The notes under the pieces were generated by a model. The model was not told the DNA's origin, ran no database searches, and saw nothing but the letters and a program-made list of their open reading frames with translations. Both the position numbers and the translations under genes were made by a program. 64,000 nucleotides of DNA from Aestuariibaculum marinum (GTDB taxonomy: Bacteria > Bacteroidota > Bacteroidia > Flavobacteriales > Flavobacteriaceae): NCBI RefSeq assembly GCF_014596975.1, contig NZ_JACVXD010000003.1:124001-188000 (forward strand), in the 5' to 3' direction. Positions 61,607 through 64,000 of the stretch are shown here, piece by piece; position 1 is the stretch's first letter; each line of letters opens with the position of its first letter.

Positions 61607-62086
61607 CTATAGGCTTTTATTCATGCCCATGCCTTTTCGTTTACCTTGCTGCTCTTTAAAATGCGCTTCAAACCATTCGGGTTGCGCAATATCGTTGTTG
61701 TACATATATTCAGAGATTTGTTTAATAACGCGGTCGGGAAAAACCATGATAGGCATGACTCCAAAGCGTTCTACAGCTTCAGGCATTTTAGAAATTTCTT
61801 CCGAAGGCTTTTTCATCCATAACAGCATGTCTTCGGTAAATTCTTCTTTAGTTGTATTCGCCGAGATGTAACGCTTTTTTATAGCAATCATGGGTGGTGC
61901 TAATCTATTGTCATGACTTGTTGTTGCATCGTGACAACTATAGCAATACGTTTCCATTAATTTTTTACCAGGATGAACAGTTGCCTCTTTAGGTTGTTCT
62001 GTAACAACAGGGTTTTGTTTGTCGTTATTTTTACAACTTGAAAGTGCAGCAACTAATACAAGTAAAGTAAGGAATTTTGTTTTCAT
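61607..62086 (-). CDS. Lipoprotein monohaem cytochrome c
   Basis: A 159-residue lipoprotein (lipobox AALSSC, C18) with one haem site C48-Y-S-C51-H52 (ETYCYSCHDATT) and a probable distal Met in the GVMPIMVFPD region. After the haem domain come a cytochrome-c-type helix (RVIKQISEYMYNN) and a basic tail (QQGKRKGMGMNK). Located in the periplasm, attached to a membrane. It follows the HMA gene by 6 bp. Likely an electron carrier for an unknown dehydrogenase or for an oxidase; not enough is present to name the pathway. Confidence 0.88.
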   Translation of the reverse strand: MKTKFLTLLVLVAALSSCKNNDKQNPVVTEQPKEATVHPGKKLMETYCYSCHDATTSHDNRLAPPMIAIKKRYISANTTKEEFTEDMLLWMKKPSEEISKMPEAVERFGVMPIMVFPDRVIKQISEYMYNNDIAQPEWFEAHFKEQQGKRKGMGMNKSL

Positions 62087-62092
62087 AATGTG

Positions 62093-62362
62093 TTATTTTG
62101 AAAGTTTACCCGTAGCACAACTCACAAAGGATTTAGCCTTAGACGAAAAATTGTTGTCATCTTCAATCGATGGATAACCAAGAGCTTTCAATTTGGTTTT
62201 TATTTTTACTACTTCAACTTCATCATTGCAATCGAAGCTTACACTGCTTTTATTTAAATCAACATTAAGATTAGAAATACCGTCGATGGAATTTAAATTA
62301 TTGGTTATGGTTTTAGCACAACCTCCACATTTAAGATTTTGAATTATTATTGTTGTTTGCAT
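62093..62362 (-). CDS. Heavy-metal-associated (HMA) domain protein
   Basis: An 89-residue CopZ-like ferredoxin-fold protein with the metal site C12-G-G-C15 in IIIQNLKCGGCAKTI, a conserved GISNLNVDL strand and ALGYPSIED. The usual copper-chaperone site is MxCxxC; here Met is replaced by Leu (NLKCGGC). An extra C-terminal tail carries one more Cys in SFVSCATG. Binds Cu(I), Hg(II) or another soft metal and may act in metal or thiol traffic. It lies between the rhodanese (11 bp) and cytochrome c (6 bp) genes. Confidence 0.88.
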   Translation of the reverse strand: MQTTIIIQNLKCGGCAKTITNNLNSIDGISNLNVDLNKSSVSFDCNDEVEVVKIKTKLKALGYPSIEDDNNFSSKAKSFVSCATGKLSK

Positions 62363-62373
62363 ATCCTGTTTTT

Positions 62374-62706
62374 TTAACGGTAACTTGAAATGCCTCCTTG
62401 TAAATCGTAGATTTCGGTGAATCCCATACTTGATAATTTTTTAGAGGCGCTGCGACTTCTGCCACCACTTTGGCAATACAAATAAACCGCTTGATCTTTC
62501 TTTAAAGCTTCGCATTTTGAGGTAAACGCACTGTTGAAAATATCGATGTTTTTCGCGTTTTTAATAGATCCGGATTTAAATTCGTTAGGGGTTCTAACAT
62601 CAATTAATTGAACGTTTTTCTTTTGAATATGTGTTTTAAAATCGGACGCTGATAATACTGTGATATTCTCGTCTTTTGTTCCGAAAAGGAATGATAATAT
62701 GGACAT
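62374..62706 (-). CDS. Single-domain rhodanese
   Basis: A 110-residue sulfurtransferase: VQLIDVRTPNEFKSGSIKNA, then the active loop with C78 in YLYCQSGGRSRSASKKL and the closing LQGGISSYR. The loop is that of active rhodaneses, which form a persulfide on Cys and pass sulfane sulfur to thiols. A short hydrophobic N-terminus (ILSFLFGT) is not a clear signal peptide, so cytoplasmic location is likely. First gene of the rhodanese-HMA-cytochrome c unit, downstream of the MBL-rhodanese gene and its terminator. Confidence 0.93.
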   Translation of the reverse strand: MSILSFLFGTKDENITVLSASDFKTHIQKKNVQLIDVRTPNEFKSGSIKNAKNIDIFNSAFTSKCEALKKDQAVYLYCQSGGRSRSASKKLSSMGFTEIYDLQGGISSYR

Positions 62707-62787
62707 GTTAAATTGAATTTTAGTGTTAAATATTATGCTATAAATTTACGATACAAAACCGATTCAGGGGGTAACCTTTGTTACAAA

Positions 62788-62816
62788 AAAAGAGAGCGGT
62801 ATAACCGCTCTCTTTT
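62788..62816 (-). terminator. Terminator after the MBL-rhodanese gene
   Basis: AAAAGAGAGCGGT (62788-62800) and ACCGCTCTCTTTT (62804-62816), a 13-bp perfect stem with a 3-nt loop, then a T-run on the minus strand. Confidence 0.88.
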
Positions 62817-62836
62817 AATCTATATAATCTTAAAAT

Positions 62837-64000
62837 TTATTTTAAAGTAGAAGGACAAACGTAGTCCGTTGTCGGGATCCCTGCATTTTTAATCGCGGCA
62901 TAACCACCGGCAACATCAACTAAGTTATGGATACCTCTGCTCTTTAAAATAGAAGCAGCGATTACCGATCGGTATCCACCAGCACAGTGAACGTAGAATG
63001 GTTTGTCTTCAGGGAATTCAGCTAAATAATCGTTTAAATAATCAAGCGATGTGTGGTGTGCGTTTACCACATGCTCCGATTTAAATTCACCGTCTTTTCT
63101 AACATCAAACACAGGAACCTCTTCTTTATCTAATATTGACTTGAATTCTTCAGCAGAAATCGATGAAATGGTATCGTATTCGAAACCATTGTGTTTCCAG
63201 GCTTCAAATCCACCTTTTAAATACCCTAAAGTATTGTCGAATCCTACACGTGATAAACGAATGATGGTTTCTTCTTCTCGTCCTTCTGGAGCTACTAAAA
63301 GAATAGGTTGTTTAACATCGGCGATAAGCGCACCTACCCATGGCGCAAAACCACCATCTATACCTATGGAAATTGATCTTGGAATATGTCCTTTAACGAA
63401 ATCATTCTGATGACGCACATCTAAAATGATTGCGCCGGTTTCGTTCGCAATAGCTTCAAACTCTTTAGGTTCTAAAGGTCGTGTTCCGCGTTCTAAAACA
63501 TCATCAATATCGTCGTAACCTTCCTTATTCATTTTTACGTTTAACGGAAAGTATTGTGGAGGTGGTAATAAACCATCGGTAACTTCCTGAACAAATTCTT
63601 CTTTAGTCATATCGGCACGCAGGGCATAGTTGGTTGCTTTTTGCTCACCAATAGTCCCAACGGTTTGTTTACTTAAGTTTTTACCACAGGCAGAACCTGC
63701 ACCGTGCGCAGGATATACAATAACATCGTCTGCTAACGGCATAATTTTAGTGCGTAAACTATCGAATAATAACCCGGCTAATTGCTCCTGAGTCATACTA
63801 GCTGCTTTTTGTGCTAAATCAGGACGACCAACATCACCAAGGAATAGGGTGTCGCCACTAAAAATAGCGTGGTTGTTTCCGTTTTCATCCTTTAAAAGAT
63901 ATGTCGTACTTTCCATAGTATGACCAGGTGTATGCAGGGCTACAATGGTTATATTTCCTAATTTAAACTCTTGTCCATCGGTAGCGATAATTGCATCGAA
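62837..64000 (-). CDS. Metallo-beta-lactamase fold / double-rhodanese protein (persulfide dioxygenase-like), 5' end outside the window
   Basis: The frame is open from the window edge at 64000 through the stop at 62837-62839, giving the last 387 residues; an internal ATG at 63916 is not the start. The MBL half shows ALHTPGHTMES, IFSGDTLFLGDVGRPDL and VYPAHGAGSACGKN, the metal and substrate region of ETHE1/persulfide-dioxygenase-like and glyoxalase-II-like enzymes. Two rhodanese domains follow. The first has LLVAPEGREEE in place of the active loop and no Cys, so is inactive. The second has YVHCAGGYRS with an active-site Cys. This fusion suggests oxidation of persulfide to sulfite with sulfur transfer. 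The first zinc or iron ligand motif HxHxDH is upstream and not visible. Confidence 0.9.
   Translation of the reverse strand, partial: FDAIIATDGQEFKLGNITIVALHTPGHTMESTTYLLKDENGNNHAIFSGDTLFLGDVGRPDLAQKAASMTQEQLAGLLFDSLRTKIMPLADDVIVYPAHGAGSACGKNLSKQTVGTIGEQKATNYALRADMTKEEFVQEVTDGLLPPPQYFPLNVKMNKEGYDDIDDVLERGTRPLEPKEFEAIANETGAIILDVRHQNDFVKGHIPRSISIGIDGGFAPWVGALIADVKQPILLVAPEGREEETIIRLSRVGFDNTLGYLKGGFEAWKHNGFEYDTISSISAEEFKSILDKEEVPVFDVRKDGEFKSEHVVNAHHTSLDYLNDYLAEFPEDKPFYVHCAGGYRSVIAASILKSRGIHNLVDVAGGYAAIKNAGIPTTDYVCPSTLK

Overview
The window is a low-GC stretch of a Flavobacteriaceae (Bacteroidota) chromosome, probably a marine or environmental species; the genus cannot be fixed from sequence alone. 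The lineage call rests on SusC/SusD proteins, a hybrid two-component regulator, type IX secretion (T9SS) C-terminal domains, flavobacterial families (DUF6495, OstA-like, DUF349 repeats, SDR-type threonine dehydrogenase) and many start-proximal TAnnTTTG promoter boxes in place of Shine-Dalgarno sites. I see no tRNA, rRNA, CRISPR, transposase, integrase or phage gene.

Layout. 1-9600 (+): end of a SurA-like chaperone gene, moxR, then TCA-cycle genes: acnB, a mitochondrial-type aconitase, mazG and malate:quinone oxidoreductase. 9669-17226 (-): DUF349 repeat protein, aroE, two tandem DUF368 (undecaprenyl-phosphate flippase family) genes, a TPR protein and a class III aminotransferase. 17233-24225 (-): an OstA-like protein with an unexplained C-terminal extension, then purA, a Fur-family regulator, the RelA/SpoT homologue and rdgB. 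24349-29626: hibernation factor, rlmH, nadC, a YihY/BrkB membrane protein and priA. 29657-33734: a LytTR response regulator facing away from rpsF-rpsR-rplI, then DUF6495 and hisS.

33837-41047 (-) is accessory: a 2079-residue secreted multidomain protein (HYR/PKD-like, LamG, T9SS tail) and a 261-residue paralogue of its last ~230 residues. After an FKBP gene, 42112-55076 is a polysaccharide utilization locus (PUL). A hybrid two-component sensor (-) faces a Tat-exported GH109-type alpha-N-acetylgalactosaminidase, SusC, SusD, a discoidin-domain lipoprotein and a DUF5077/DUF3472/discoidin lipoprotein (+). The likely logic is that the periplasmic beta-propeller senses a liberated oligosaccharide. 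The surface lipoproteins and SusD bind the glycan, SusC imports it, and GH109 removes terminal GalNAc in the periplasm. The DUF3472 protein is the component of unknown function and the best candidate for undescribed biochemistry here.

55147-57940 holds an Lrp/AsnC regulator divergent from threonine dehydrogenase and 2-amino-3-ketobutyrate CoA ligase, a compact threonine-to-glycine module. 57984-64000 (-) holds cytochrome bd oxidase (cydAB), a TPMT-type methyltransferase, thioredoxin, a lipoprotein cytochrome c, an HMA metal-binding protein, a single-domain rhodanese and a metallo-beta-lactamase/double-rhodanese protein cut by the window end. This looks like low-oxygen respiration next to sulfur and redox handling.
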